A stretch of DNA of 64,000 nt, taken from Paludibacteraceae bacterium (lineage in GTDB: Bacteria; Bacteroidota; Bacteroidia; Bacteroidales; Paludibacteraceae). Positions within the stretch are counted from its first letter, which is position 1. Every line of letters starts with the position of its first letter. Location of the stretch: NCBI GenBank assembly GCA_017478225.1, contig JAFVDX010000002.1:1-64000 (forward strand). The letters run 5' to 3'. The notes under the pieces are model-generated. The model saw only the letters and a program-made list of their open reading frames with translations, ran no database searches and was not told where the DNA came from. Below, piece by piece: positions 43,374 to 52,354 of this stretch. A program made the position numbers and the translations under genes.

Positions 43374-44564
43374 TTATTTATAAATGGAATCAGGTAGGTC
43401 TTCTTTGAGGACTCTTGAGATTATTTCTACTGCTTCGTCTATAACCGGTTCGGTATGTGTAGCCATGAGAGTTGTACGGAGTAAACATTCTCCTTCGACA
43501 CATGCAGGAGCAATAACAGGGTTAACATAAACTCCTTCGTCAAACAGGCGTTTTCCGTAATAGAATGTGTCAAGCGACTGGTAGGTGAATATAGGAACGA
43601 TAGGTGTTGGCGCGTCAATGATTTTTACTCCATTGTCAACCAAGCCTTTTCTGAAGTATTTAGAGAGTTGCATAAGACGCTGTGGCATATCCGGATTTCG
43701 TTGTAGGATATGAAGTGATGTTAGTGCAGTGGCAGTGCTTGCGGGCGTCATAGATGCAGAGAATATAAATGGTCGGCTCACATGTCTAAGCCAATCGGTT
43801 ACATGGTGCGAAGCCAGCATACATCCGCCTATAGAAGCCAGTGATTTAGAGAAAGTAAGCATGATAATATCAACTTTATCTTCTAATCCAAAATATGAAG
43901 CGGTGCCTCGTCCTCCTTCGCCTAATACTCCAAATCCGTGCGCATCATCTACCATCACACGAGCGCCATATTTCTCTGCTAAAGCGCAAATCTCAGGCAG
44001 TTTGCATATATCGCCTCTCATAGAGAATACGCCGTCTGTAACAATAAGTTTGCCTGCTTTGTCGGGAATGCGTTTGAGTTGCTTCTCCAAATCTTCCATA
44101 TCGCTATGATTATAGCGTAATGTGGTTGCAAATGAGAGGCGGCAGGCATCGTAGATAGAAGCATGGTTTTCACGGTCATTGAGTATATAGTCGTTGCGAC
44201 CTGCTATAGCCGATATAATAGCAAGATTCGATTGGAATCCGGTTGCACAAGTCATGCAATCTTCTTTGTGCATAAATGCTGCTATCTCCTTCTCTAATTG
44301 TCGGTGCAAATCAAGTGTACCGTTCAAGAAGCGTGAGCCGGAGCAACCAGAACCATACTTGTATAGTGCATTAATGCCTGCTTCTATTACTTCGTTGTTT
44401 TCAGTAAGTCCGAGATAATTATTTGAGCCAAGCATAATAATACGCTTGCCTTCCATAGTTACTACAGGTGCTTGACGCGATTGGAGAACATGGAAATAAG
44501 GATAGATGTTCAATTCGCGTGTGCGGTTGAGTAACTCATAATTACATTTGTCAAATAGATCCAT
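43374..44564 (-). CDS. spt: Serine palmitoyltransferase (alpha-oxoamine synthase family)
   Basis: A 396-residue PLP enzyme joining serine and a fatty acyl-CoA to 3-ketosphinganine, the first step of bacteroidal sphingolipid synthesis. Motifs: LGSNNYLGLTENNEV, GSGCSGSRFLNGT, MVDDAHGFGVLGEGGRG and the Schiff-base lysine in MLTFSKSLASIGG. Length and motifs fit both SPT and 2-amino-3-ketobutyrate ligase (KBL); the N-terminus with YPYFHVLQSRQAPVV and the adjacent acyltransferase favour SPT. It follows the acyltransferase by 27 bases. Confidence 0.87.
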   Translation of the reverse strand: MDLFDKCNYELLNRTRELNIYPYFHVLQSRQAPVVTMEGKRIIMLGSNNYLGLTENNEVIEAGINALYKYGSGCSGSRFLNGTLDLHRQLEKEIAAFMHKEDCMTCATGFQSNLAIISAIAGRNDYILNDRENHASIYDACRLSFATTLRYNHSDMEDLEKQLKRIPDKAGKLIVTDGVFSMRGDICKLPEICALAEKYGARVMVDDAHGFGVLGEGGRGTASYFGLEDKVDIIMLTFSKSLASIGGCMLASHHVTDWLRHVSRPFIFSASMTPASTATALTSLHILQRNPDMPQRLMQLSKYFRKGLVDNGVKIIDAPTPIVPIFTYQSLDTFYYGKRLFDEGVYVNPVIAPACVEGECLLRTTLMATHTEPVIDEAVEIISRVLKEDLPDSIYK

Positions 44565-44591
44565 TGTTTATATTATAAATACAGATTATTC

Positions 44592-45446
44592 TTATTCGTT
44601 TTCCGGCTCTGCCGGCCAAGTGTTATTTTCAATACCTGCCATTTTTTGCATTTGCAGGTGTGCTTTTTGTCTTAGGTTATCTACTTCAATTTTTCTATTT
44701 TTAGTAGTGTCAGGCAAGATAGGTTCTCCAATGGTTATGCTAAGAAGTGGTTCGGAGGCTTTACCAAAAAGTTTGTAAATACCTTTGCGTTCACGGAAAG
44801 TGATTACGCATGGTAAAATGGGCATATTATATTTGTATGCCATAGTAAATGCTCCTTTTTGGAAAGGTCTTAGGGGTTTATAGTAGTCCCACCGAGCGGC
44901 TTCAGGAAAGATATGGAACCAACTGCCCCTGCGATGAAACTCGTCGAATGCAGCATTAAAACGCTTCATGGCAGTCATCCCGCCTGTTTCAGGAATAGGT
45001 ATTCCACCAACTGCCCACATATACCAATGGTCTTTAGTGTTGAAATTAGGTGCAAACATAGGTATGCGGGTAGTGTGTTTGGCATGTATTGCTTCAAGCA
45101 CAGCAGGAGCATCAAGACGATTGCAGTGGTTACAAATAGTAATGGCACCATTGCTAAGTTCTTTTTTGTATTTTTTGAGTATTTCTCTGCCGTGAATTCT
45201 TAATCCATTTTTAATATGATTAATAAGAAAAACAATGGGGTAGAGAAAACAATAATAACCAAACCAATTGTTGAACTTATACTTAAAAGAGTCATCTATA
45301 TACGGATATGTTTCATCGAACACAGTGTTATAGATGAAATGAGGGTGCAGAAGGCTTTGCGTCGGATTGTCTTCGGGATAGGTTTTCCCAATAGGCGGAA
45401 CATACACCCCTTTTGCTACACGCAAGTTATCAAATCGTTTGTTCAT
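44592..45446 (-). CDS. PlsC-type acyltransferase
   Basis: A 284-residue membrane-associated glycerolipid/sphingolipid acyltransferase. It has the H(X)4D catalytic motif in CNHCNRLDAP, FPEAARWD (the FPEG-like phosphate-binding block) and PILPCVITF. A hydrophobic segment (YYCFLYPIVFLINHI) anchors the N-terminal part. It precedes the serine palmitoyltransferase gene in the same direction, so it may acylate a sphingoid or glycerol backbone in the same lipid pathway (inference from context). 1-acyl-glycerol-3-phosphate acyltransferase is the general alternative. Confidence 0.8.
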   Translation of the reverse strand: MNKRFDNLRVAKGVYVPPIGKTYPEDNPTQSLLHPHFIYNTVFDETYPYIDDSFKYKFNNWFGYYCFLYPIVFLINHIKNGLRIHGREILKKYKKELSNGAITICNHCNRLDAPAVLEAIHAKHTTRIPMFAPNFNTKDHWYMWAVGGIPIPETGGMTAMKRFNAAFDEFHRRGSWFHIFPEAARWDYYKPLRPFQKGAFTMAYKYNMPILPCVITFRERKGIYKLFGKASEPLLSITIGEPILPDTTKNRKIEVDNLRQKAHLQMQKMAGIENNTWPAEPENE

Positions 45447-45480
45447 TAAATAGCGTGGTTATAAGCCTTATAGGATAAAA

Positions 45481-45554
45481 TGGAGCGGCATACGGGAGTC
45501 GGACCCGCCTCCTCGGCTTGGGAAGCCGATGCACTACCGATGTGCTAATGCCGC
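45481..45554 (-). tRNA. tRNA-Gly (anticodon CCC)
   Basis: Full cloverleaf on the minus strand: acceptor GCGGCAT/ATGCCGC, D arm GCAC...GTGC, anticodon arm TCGGC-TTCCCAA-GCCGA with CCC at positions 34-36, T arm GCGGG/CCCGT, discriminator T and an encoded CCA at 45481-45483. It lies 34 bases upstream of the acyltransferase gene and has its own promoter. Confidence 0.93.
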
Positions 45555-45585
45555 AGAATGTCAATGTAATTTTTATAATCGCCCG

Positions 45586-45617
45586 CAAAATTACAGCAAA
45601 GTTTCTAAATACACAAA
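45586..45617 (-). promoter_or_regulatory. Promoter for tRNA-Gly (and perhaps plsC-spt)
   Basis: Minus strand: TTTG (45614-45617), 20-base spacer, TAATTTTG (45586-45593). Divergent from, and 5 bases away from, the nadE promoter. Confidence 0.7.
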
Positions 45618-45622
45618 TATAT

Positions 45623-45653
45623 TTTGTAGAGTAAGAAAAGTTTTATAATTTTG
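45623..45653 (+). promoter_or_regulatory. Promoter for nadE
   Basis: TTTG (45623-45626), 19-base spacer, TAATTTTG (45646-45653), ~50 bases before the ATG. Confidence 0.7.
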
Positions 45654-45703
45654 CGAGCAAAATATATATTGATAAATACATACAAATAAATATACATAAT
45701 ACC

Positions 45704-47602
45704 ATGGCAAATAATTTTGGATTTGTTAGAGTAGCGGCAGCGGTGCCGAGGCTTAGTTTGGCTGATTGTGAGAGAAATGTAGAGGTGGTAAAGCAGCAGA
45801 TAGATGAAGCGGTGGAGCAAGGGGTGGAAGTGATATGTTTCCCAGAACTGACAGTGACGGGCTATACTTGTGCCGACTTGTTCTTTTTGCAGCAATTGCA
45901 ACAAAATGCTTTAAGGGCATTAAAAGAGATATGTGATTATACAAGAGGTAAACCTATAATAGTAATTGTAGGTGGGCCGTTGGCATGGGACAATAATTTG
46001 TACAACTGCGCTTTGGTTATGACAGATGGTGATGTGGTAGGAGTGGTGCCTAAAGTAAATCTGCCCAATACCGCAGAGTTTTATGAGAAGCGTTGGTTTA
46101 CGAGTGGTAGGCAAGAGTTGAATACTATTGAACTTTGGAATGGCGAAGTGCCTTTCGGAAGGGATTTGCTTTTCTTGACTCGTAATTGGAGTTTCGGTAT
46201 AGAATTATGCGAAGATTTATGGTCGCCTCTGCCACCATCTACTCAACTTGCCATACAAGGAGCCGAGATAATATTTAATCTGTCTTCTTCCAATTGCTTG
46301 ACAGGTAAGCATCAGTTCCGTCGTCAGATGATAAGTCAACAATCATCAAGAGTTCATTGTGGTTATGTTTACACATCGTCGGGAGTGGGTGAGAGCACTA
46401 CTGATGTTGTATTTGCCGGAAGCACTTATATAGCAGAAAACGGCAAGATAATTGGCGAAGGAGAGAGATTTCAGAGAGATTCGTTTATGCTTATACAGGA
46501 AATTGATGTACAGCGCTTGCGCACTGACAGACAGCGTAATACTAATTTTACTGACGAAAAGACGAATCTATATAGGAAGGTATATGTGGCCCCAATGGAG
46601 GTGGAACAAGACATAGATCCTGTGCATAGGCATTTTCGTCGTAACCCGTTTTTGCCGCCTATAGCAGAACGCGAGGAGTATTGTGAAGATATACTTAATA
46701 TACAAAAAGCGGCTCTTGCTCGCCGTTGGGAACATACTCATGTACAGACTATTGTGATAGGTATATCAGGAGGTTTGGATTCTACATTGGCATTGCTTGT
46801 GGCTGTGCTGACGGCAGATATGTTAGGATATAATAGGAAACAGATTTTGGGTGTAACGATGCCTGGCTTTGGAACCAGCAATCGCACATATCAGAATGCC
46901 ATCAGGTTGATGGAGTTGTTAGGTATATCGCTACATGAAATATCTATTAAAGATGCTGTTATTCAACATTTTCAGGATATAGACCACAACATTGAGAATC
47001 ATGATATAACTTACGAAAATGCACAAGCGAGGGAACGCACTCAGATTCTTATGGATTTGGCAAATAAATATAGTGGTTTGGTGCTTGGAACGGGAGATAT
47101 GTCGGAGTTGGCATTAGGGTGGGCTACATACAATGGAGACCACATGTCGATGTACGGAGTGAATGCCGGCATACCAAAGACTCTTGTTAAATATATAGTA
47201 GAATATTTGGCTCAATACGAGTTTGCTGACGAGATAGGTCAGATACTTATGGATGTGGTCGGAACCCCTGTGTCGCCGGAGTTGTTGCCAACTGATAAAG
47301 AAGGTAATATCGCTCAGAAGACAGAAGATAAAGTAGGTCCATACGAATTGCATGATTTCTTCTTGTATTATTTCTTGCGCTATGGGTTCACTAAAGAGAA
47401 AATACAATATATGGCTCAACAAGCCTTTGGCGAAAGTTATTCAGAGAGAGAGATAGAGCATTGGCTTGGCGTGTTTATGCGGCGATTCTTTAGTCAGCAG
47501 TATAAGCGTTCTTGTTTGCCGGACGGACCAAAGGTGGTGGCTGTAAGCCTTTCACCAAGAGGCGATTGGCGAATGCCAAGCGATGTGAATGTGATCGCGT
47601 GA
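45704..47602 (+). CDS. nadE: Glutamine-hydrolysing NAD+ synthase
   Basis: A 632-residue two-domain enzyme making NAD from deamido-NAD. N-terminal nitrilase-type glutaminase (residues ~5-280): Glu in FPELTVTGY, Lys in PKVNLPN, catalytic Cys169 in IELCEDLW. C-terminal synthetase: ATP loop GISGGLDSTLAL, then LGTGDMSELALGW. The start is preceded by a good promoter. Length fits glutamine-dependent NadE of Bacteroidota (~640). Confidence 0.95.
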   Translation: MANNFGFVRVAAAVPRLSLADCERNVEVVKQQIDEAVEQGVEVICFPELTVTGYTCADLFFLQQLQQNALRALKEICDYTRGKPIIVIVGGPLAWDNNLYNCALVMTDGDVVGVVPKVNLPNTAEFYEKRWFTSGRQELNTIELWNGEVPFGRDLLFLTRNWSFGIELCEDLWSPLPPSTQLAIQGAEIIFNLSSSNCLTGKHQFRRQMISQQSSRVHCGYVYTSSGVGESTTDVVFAGSTYIAENGKIIGEGERFQRDSFMLIQEIDVQRLRTDRQRNTNFTDEKTNLYRKVYVAPMEVEQDIDPVHRHFRRNPFLPPIAEREEYCEDILNIQKAALARRWEHTHVQTIVIGISGGLDSTLALLVAVLTADMLGYNRKQILGVTMPGFGTSNRTYQNAIRLMELLGISLHEISIKDAVIQHFQDIDHNIENHDITYENAQARERTQILMDLANKYSGLVLGTGDMSELALGWATYNGDHMSMYGVNAGIPKTLVKYIVEYLAQYEFADEIGQILMDVVGTPVSPELLPTDKEGNIAQKTEDKVGPYELHDFFLYYFLRYGFTKEKIQYMAQQAFGESYSEREIEHWLGVFMRRFFSQQYKRSCLPDGPKVVAVSLSPRGDWRMPSDVNVIA

Positions 47603-47682
47603 AAAAGGATTGTGATTTGGAAATTTTACATATACCCTTAATTACCGATTTAGGTTTAACAGATGATTGAAATATCGGAGTT

Positions 47683-49551
47683 ATGAATATAGAACTTATC
47701 AAATTATTTGGTTGTGCATTGAGTGAAGAACCAAGTCTGGAGTTTGCTAAAGTAAATAAAGAGGCAATACAAAGAGGATATTTGGTGCATCCTGATGTAT
47801 GTAATAATTCTGTCCTGGATTTTTTGAAGAGTCAGACAATAGACTATAATGCAACTTTTTATAAGCGTTGGCAGGATGTGATTGATAAGTCACGAGAGGA
47901 ATTGCTTTTTGATCAATTATTGCATTATATGTCAACCTATGGCACTGATTATAGTATGGGGCAAGGATATGTGCCGAATAATCAGGATAATAGGACGGAA
48001 ATAGAGTGCTTGCCATATCAAGAATATAAGATGATTTTGCCTATCACTAAAGCCGAGTTGGCTGATAAATGTATGGATCTGCTTAAGGCAGGAATTGCAC
48101 TCAAACAAGCAACTATGCAGGTTTGTGCTGATTATATAATACAAGTGTTGAGAAAAGAAGAGATAGAGATAGATAAGATTAAAAACAGAGAGGCACAAAT
48201 ATATTTATGTGATAAGTTAGGTGTAGCCCCCAATGAGAAGTTCTCACTTTTCAGATATATTATTTTTAAGACCACAGGCTCAACACTTGTTATAAAAAAC
48301 AAGAGTATGTTTGAGCGTATAATGCGTTCAGATAATCCATTCGATTTAACCACACTGAGTGACGAACAAATAGTTGCTTTGTCAAGTATATTTTATCGTT
48401 TCAAGCCTTTGTTTTTAGCATTTAAGAAGAGAATAAGATACAACCAATTGCTAAAAATGCCTGTTGTAGAAATAGCAACCAAAAATGCAAAAATGGTTAA
48501 TCGAATAAGGCGAATGGCGGTGAAAAATCATATTCCAATGGATTCGCAATTAGTCCAGCACATTCTTATACCTACGGATAAAAATAAGAAAAAAGAGTTA
48601 TTGCCAAATATAAGTCTTTTTAAGGTTGTTGCTTTAATGCAAGTGTGCAAAGAGCGAATTGTGGAGTTGGAGCAAGCGGAAATAGACCGATTATTTGTAA
48701 TAAGGAATCAGAAGTTATGGCTTAGACATTATGATAATTTGCGAGGTAAGGATAGAGAATACCTGAATGATTTATATGATTTACTTGAGAACTATTTGAT
48801 AGAAAAACTCAGAAAAAAAGCATGTGTAACACTATTTGCTAAGGACTATAGTTTAGCGTTGCCATCGTCGGAAAAATCATTTATAGGACAGATGCCTTAT
48901 GGTACTAAATATCATTTAGGTGAGCATAACTATATAGGTATTTATTGGCGAAACGAATGGGGAACAAAAGATTTTGATTTGTCGGTGGTGAATATCAATG
49001 GGAGCAAGATAGGTTGGAATGCAGATTTCTATGATGAAAATCAGGATGTGATATTTTCCGGTGATATGACTAATGCAGACCCTGAGGCAAGTGAGGTGCT
49101 TTATTTTCGCAAGAAGGCTACAGATGCTATGATTTATGTCAATAGGTATAATGGTGAGCAGGGAAGTAAGTATAAGATGTATTTTGGAGCAGAAGAGATA
49201 AAAGATTTTTCAAAAAACTATATGGTTGACCCTACCTCGATAAAATTAACTATGGATATGGAATCAGGGGATGATAGTCAGCAAGCGGTAGGATTGATAT
49301 TTGATGGTACGGTTACCCTAATGCAATTCACGATGGGACGCGGTAGAGTTGCTTCTAACAGGACTGAACTGATTGATTGTATGCGGCGTAAGGCTCTCTC
49401 GTTTGTGGAAGTAGAGCCGATATTAAGAAAAGCAGGCTTTAGAGAACCTAAATTGATAACTCATAAAGATGGTAGTAAGGAATGGGAGAAAGCAGATTTG
49501 GATTTAACTAATCTAAGTAAGGACAGTCTTATAAAACTATTGTCTGAATAG
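47683..49551 (+). CDS. Uncharacterised 622-residue protein with TerD-like C-terminal domain
   Basis: No close named family recognised. No signal peptide or clear membrane segment, so cytoplasmic. N-terminal ~400 residues are mostly helical and charged, with a basic KRIRYNQLL and NAKMVNRIRRMAVKNH region around 265-295. Residues ~430-535 look like a TerD/stress-domain beta-sandwich: IGIYWRNEWGTKDFDLSVV, GSKIGWNADFYDENQDVIFSGDMTNADPEASEVLYFRK. TerD proteins bind Ca2+ through D-rich loops and take part in poorly understood stress or phage/toxin responses; that link is inference. It lies alone between nadE and pdxJ, 80 bases after nadE with no terminator between. Confidence 0.6.
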   Translation: MNIELIKLFGCALSEEPSLEFAKVNKEAIQRGYLVHPDVCNNSVLDFLKSQTIDYNATFYKRWQDVIDKSREELLFDQLLHYMSTYGTDYSMGQGYVPNNQDNRTEIECLPYQEYKMILPITKAELADKCMDLLKAGIALKQATMQVCADYIIQVLRKEEIEIDKIKNREAQIYLCDKLGVAPNEKFSLFRYIIFKTTGSTLVIKNKSMFERIMRSDNPFDLTTLSDEQIVALSSIFYRFKPLFLAFKKRIRYNQLLKMPVVEIATKNAKMVNRIRRMAVKNHIPMDSQLVQHILIPTDKNKKKELLPNISLFKVVALMQVCKERIVELEQAEIDRLFVIRNQKLWLRHYDNLRGKDREYLNDLYDLLENYLIEKLRKKACVTLFAKDYSLALPSSEKSFIGQMPYGTKYHLGEHNYIGIYWRNEWGTKDFDLSVVNINGSKIGWNADFYDENQDVIFSGDMTNADPEASEVLYFRKKATDAMIYVNRYNGEQGSKYKMYFGAEEIKDFSKNYMVDPTSIKLTMDMESGDDSQQAVGLIFDGTVTLMQFTMGRGRVASNRTELIDCMRRKALSFVEVEPILRKAGFREPKLITHKDGSKEWEKADLDLTNLSKDSLIKLLSE

Positions 49552-49552
49552 A

Positions 49553-49584
49553 TTTGCATGGTTGAAAAAAATAATGTACTTTTG
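49553..49584 (+). promoter_or_regulatory. Promoter for the pdxJ operon
   Basis: TTTG (49553-49556), 20-base spacer, TACTTTTG (49577-49584), 43 bases before the pdxJ ATG. Confidence 0.65.
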
Positions 49585-49627
49585 CAGCAAATTTAGTGGT
49601 GTGAAATCATATTTGCTCTATATGTAA

Positions 49628-50341
49628 ATGACACGATTGAGTGTAAATATCAATAAGGTTGCTACTTTGCGAAATGCCCGTGGTGGTAATTTGCCTGATG
49701 TGGAGCGATTTGCTGCTGATTGTGAGCGTTTTGGTGCAGAGGGCATAACAGTTCATCCCCGTCCTGACGAGCGGCATATCACAAAGAAAGATGTTTATTT
49801 GCTAAAAGATATTGTAACAACTGAATTTAATATCGAAGGTAATCCTCGTAGTGAATTTGTAGAGATGGTGTTGCAAGTAAAGCCTAAGCAAGTTACATTG
49901 GTGCCTGACGCTCATGACCAAATTACGAGTAATCACGGCTGGGACACGAGGGCGCATCTGAATTATTTGACACCTATAGTGGAGACTTTCAAAAAGGCAG
50001 GTATTCGCGTGAGCATATTTGTTGATGCTCAACCACAGATGGTTGAATATGCCAAACTTGCGGGAGCGGATAGAGTGGAGTTATACACAGGTCCATACGC
50101 AGAGATTTTTGAGAATAGTCCGTCTGAGGCAATCAAGAGATATAGCGATGCCGCCCAAGAGGCAAGAAACATTGGGTTAGGTCTTAATGCAGGTCATGAC
50201 TTGAATCTTAAGAATCTGAAACCTTTTGTTGAGGCGTTTCCGTGGGTTGATGAGGTATCAATAGGACATGCACTCATAAGTGATGCTTTGTATATGGGAA
50301 TAGAAAAAACAATAAAAGAATATAAGAAACAACTACATTAA
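49628..50341 (+). CDS. pdxJ: Pyridoxine 5'-phosphate synthase
   Basis: A 237-residue TIM-barrel enzyme condensing 1-deoxyxylulose-5-phosphate with 3-amino-2-oxopropyl phosphate to PNP in vitamin B6 synthesis. Motifs: VNINKVATLRNARGGN, ITVHPRPDERHI, FNIEGNP, VTLVPD, FVDAQP and GLNAGHDLN with the catalytic His. It heads the operon with ExbB, 10 bases downstream; this pairing is usual in Bacteroidales. Confidence 0.95.
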   Translation: MTRLSVNINKVATLRNARGGNLPDVERFAADCERFGAEGITVHPRPDERHITKKDVYLLKDIVTTEFNIEGNPRSEFVEMVLQVKPKQVTLVPDAHDQITSNHGWDTRAHLNYLTPIVETFKKAGIRVSIFVDAQPQMVEYAKLAGADRVELYTGPYAEIFENSPSEAIKRYSDAAQEARNIGLGLNAGHDLNLKNLKPFVEAFPWVDEVSIGHALISDALYMGIEKTIKEYKKQLH

Positions 50342-50351
50342 AATATAAACT

Positions 50352-51035
50352 ATGTTACTTCAAGTGATTGACACTCTTGCCTCTGAACCCCAAGTGGTTG
50401 AGGCAGTACCTGAAAAAATGAATCTTTTTCACATGGCTGCATACGGCGGCTGGATTATGGTGGTATTGGCTGTGCTTTTGGCATTGGCTATTTATTTGTT
50501 TATTGAGCGCTTGGTTGTAATCCATAAGTCAAAGGCTGAGGATAAGTCGTTTATGGATCGCATTAAAGATTATATCCATGATGGGAAAATAGACGCTGCA
50601 TTGAATCTATGCCGCCAGACCGATACGCCTTCGGCTCGCATGGTGGAAAAAGGAATTACAAGAATAGGCAGACCGATGAATGATGTACAAGTGGCAATAG
50701 AAAATGTCGGAAATCTTGAAGTTGCCAAACTTGAAAAAAACCTTGTTATACTTGCAACAATAGCGGCAGGAGCACCTATGTTGGGCTTCTTGGGTACAGT
50801 AATAGGTATGGTGCAAACCTTCTATAATATGGCTTCTAATTCTACCGGAGTTATAGAATTGTCAGCATTAAGCGAAGGTATGTATCAGGCTATGGTTACT
50901 ACTATTGGAGGTTTGATTGTGGGTATATTGGTTATATTTGCATACAATTATCTTGTTGCTCGAATCGACTCTGTGGTTCGCTTGTTGGAAGGCAGAACGA
51001 TGGAATTTATGGACTTGCTTAACGAGCCTGCATAA
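50352..51035 (+). CDS. exbB: ExbB/TolQ-family proton-channel protein
   Basis: A 227-residue inner-membrane protein of the MotA/TolQ/ExbB family that, with ExbD, harvests the proton gradient to energise a TonB-like transducer. Three membrane segments: GWIMVVLAVLLALAIYLFI, LVILATIAAGAPMLGFLGTVIGM and VTTIGGLIVGILVIFAYNYL. The conserved LGFLGTVIGM and A.EGMYQAM motifs are present. It is followed by ExbD and a TonB-like gene. Confidence 0.92.
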   Translation: MLLQVIDTLASEPQVVEAVPEKMNLFHMAAYGGWIMVVLAVLLALAIYLFIERLVVIHKSKAEDKSFMDRIKDYIHDGKIDAALNLCRQTDTPSARMVEKGITRIGRPMNDVQVAIENVGNLEVAKLEKNLVILATIAAGAPMLGFLGTVIGMVQTFYNMASNSTGVIELSALSEGMYQAMVTTIGGLIVGILVIFAYNYLVARIDSVVRLLEGRTMEFMDLLNEPA

Positions 51036-51111
51036 AAAATAAATTTGAGGATAGATATAAATGATATTCTCAAATCAAAGAACTATATGTTTTCAAAATC
51101 ATTAGAGAACT

Positions 51112-51519
51112 ATGGCACTAAAGCGCAGAAATAAAGTAGAGGCGACATTCTCTATGTCAAGTATGACAGACTTGATATTCTTGCTGTTGTTGTTTTTCGT
51201 GATGGCAAGTACTATGTCGTCGCCCAATGATATAAAAATCAATTTACCTCAGTCACGCGCCAAAACCAACACTAAGCAAGTCGTGGCTAAAGTTAATATT
51301 GACGAATTAGGCAATTATTCGGTGGCAATAGGCAGAAATAAAGCAATAAACATAATGCCCGAAGACTTAGAGGCGTATTTGGTAGGTGAGTTGGGGAACG
51401 ATTCAACTGCATATATAGCCCTTCATGCAGACCAAGATATTGCATATAAAGAGGTGGTCAGAGTACTGGATATAGCCAATCAACATAAGATGAAATTGGT
51501 TATAGCGACAAAGAAATAA
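51112..51519 (+). CDS. exbD: ExbD/TolR-family protein
   Basis: A 135-residue protein with a single N-terminal membrane helix bearing the proton-relay aspartate (FSMSSMTDLIFLLLLFFVMAS) and a periplasmic domain (EVVRVLDIANQHKMKLVIAT). It works with the ExbB encoded 76 bases upstream. Standard length for the family. Confidence 0.93.
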   Translation: MALKRRNKVEATFSMSSMTDLIFLLLLFFVMASTMSSPNDIKINLPQSRAKTNTKQVVAKVNIDELGNYSVAIGRNKAINIMPEDLEAYLVGELGNDSTAYIALHADQDIAYKEVVRVLDIANQHKMKLVIATKK

Positions 51520-51544
51520 TAATCGACTTTATGGTCGGATAATT

Positions 51545-52354
51545 ATGAATAAATATAAATCGAAAATATACGGAATAGTAGGCTCGCTATTGGCGATGTT
51601 GTTGTTGTTCCTTTTCCTTTGGTTTTATTATATTGGTCAGCCTTATACTCCTGAAGATGAAGGTATAATGGTATCGTTTGGCGATACGGAAACAGGCGGT
51701 GGCACTATAACAGACAATCCTGCCTCACAACCTTCGCAAACAGTGGCTCCACCTCCGACACCATCTTCGCCATCTGATAATGACTACCTCACTCAAGAAG
51801 ACGAAGAAGCGCTTGCTCTTGCAAAGCAAAAGAAAGAAGAAGAAAAGAAACGCAAGGCAGAGGAGGAAGAGCGAATAAAGAAACAAAAAGAAGAGGCTGC
51901 ACGCTTGGAGGCTGAACGAATAGCAAAAGAAAAGGCTCTTGCAGAACAAAGAGCCAAAGAACAAGCGGCAAGAGACAGAGCCAATAAGTTAGGGTCGCTC
52001 TTTGGACAATCAAATAATAGCGAAGGAAGCGGAGGGCAAGACGACAATAGCGGAAAAAGCGGGAACCCTGCAGGACAAGGCAATTCAGGCGGCAATTCGT
52101 GGTCGCTGAATGGAAGAAACCTAAAAGGTAATTTGGCAGAGCCTGTGTATAAAGGAGATCAGGAAGGAGTGGTAGTGGTAGCAATAAGAGTGAATGCAGC
52201 AGGGAAGGTGATATCTGCTACATTAGGTTCGGGCACTACTATTTCTGATAAAGAAACACAACGCGCTGCTATCAGTGCTGCTCAGAAAGCAGTATTTTCA
52301 GAAGGAACATCCGATGTAATCGGCACTATAACTTACAAATTCAAATTGCGATGA
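51545..52354 (+). CDS. TonB/TolA-like energy transducer
   Basis: A 269-residue protein: N-terminal membrane anchor (IVGSLLAMLLLFLFLWFYYI), a Pro-rich stretch (PPPTPSSPSD), a ~70-residue Lys/Glu/Ala coiled coil (about 92-150), a Gly/Ser/Asn-rich linker and a C-terminal TonB-like domain (PVYKGDQEGVVVVAIRVNAAGKV). The coiled-coil spacer is like TolA rather than typical TonB. It couples ExbB/ExbD to outer-membrane receptors or to envelope integrity. It overlaps the next gene by 4 bases. Confidence 0.85.
   Translation: MNKYKSKIYGIVGSLLAMLLLFLFLWFYYIGQPYTPEDEGIMVSFGDTETGGGTITDNPASQPSQTVAPPPTPSSPSDNDYLTQEDEEALALAKQKKEEEKKRKAEEEERIKKQKEEAARLEAERIAKEKALAEQRAKEQAARDRANKLGSLFGQSNNSEGSGGQDDNSGKSGNPAGQGNSGGNSWSLNGRNLKGNLAEPVYKGDQEGVVVVAIRVNAAGKVISATLGSGTTISDKETQRAAISAAQKAVFSEGTSDVIGTITYKFKLR

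Noticed and set aside
51725-52184. Antisense frames opposite the TonB-like coiled coil
   Set aside because: Leu/Phe/Cys-rich translations arise from the repetitive Lys/Glu codons of the real gene.
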